Source: Clostridiaceae bacterium
GTDB lineage: Bacteria > Bacillota > Clostridia > Oscillospirales > Acutalibacteraceae
DNA length: 8,300 nucleotides
Reading direction: 5' to 3'
Assembly: GCA_016292575.1 (NCBI GenBank)
Contig: JAEDIH010000080.1
Coordinates: 1-8,300, forward strand
Shown: positions 6,556 through 8,300 of the stretch, piece after piece
How positions within the stretch are numbered: the first letter of the stretch is position 1
Layout of the letters: each line of letters starts with the position of its first letter
The notes under the pieces: model-generated
The model's database searches: none
Told to the model about the DNA's origin: nothing
What the model saw: the letters and a program-made list of their open reading frames with translations, nothing else
Made by a program: the position numbers and the translations under genes

Positions 6556-8300
<1,745 letters not shown>

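Overview
This window looks like chromosomal DNA from a low-to-moderate GC Gram-positive anaerobe, most likely a member of the Clostridia close to the Ruminococcaceae/Oscillospiraceae. The reasons are the sequence character of RpoB and RpoC, Shine-Dalgarno-type start sites, and a Gram-positive-style Sec signal peptide. No rRNA, tRNA or CRISPR was found.

The right two thirds hold rpoB (2712-6545, complete) and the first 565 codons of rpoC (from 6604, cut by the window end). These are the beta and beta' subunits of RNA polymerase, read as an operon from a sigma-A-type promoter near 2521-2550 with a leader of about 155 nt. Many bacteria have rplJ-rplL just upstream of rpoB; here a divergent gene and a 714-bp non-coding gap lie there instead. 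RpoB carries the usual catalytic and rifampicin-pocket residues and ends in a long acidic tail.

The left part holds one gene on the minus strand (288-1949). It encodes a secreted alpha/beta-hydrolase-like protein that resembles the LCAT/lipase group, but the nucleophile serine of the elbow motif is replaced by cysteine. Its upstream region is unusually structured: two tandem TTGTTAACAA palindromes, a putative -10 box, a GGAGG-preceded 24-codon leader ORF, a 9-bp and a perfect 14-bp hairpin, and a 25-bp imperfect inverted repeat. That last repeat buries the purine-rich stretch before the hydrolase ATG, and the leader ORF stop codon abuts its 5' arm. This looks like a possible translational-coupling or attenuation device and is the most novel candidate in the window.

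At the far left, downstream of the hydrolase gene on the same strand, come a nested hairpin and then an intrinsic terminator. Immediately after its T-tract lies what appears to be the 5' end of a group IIC intron (52 down to 1, minus strand). This matches the known habit of these retroelements of inserting behind terminator hairpins.
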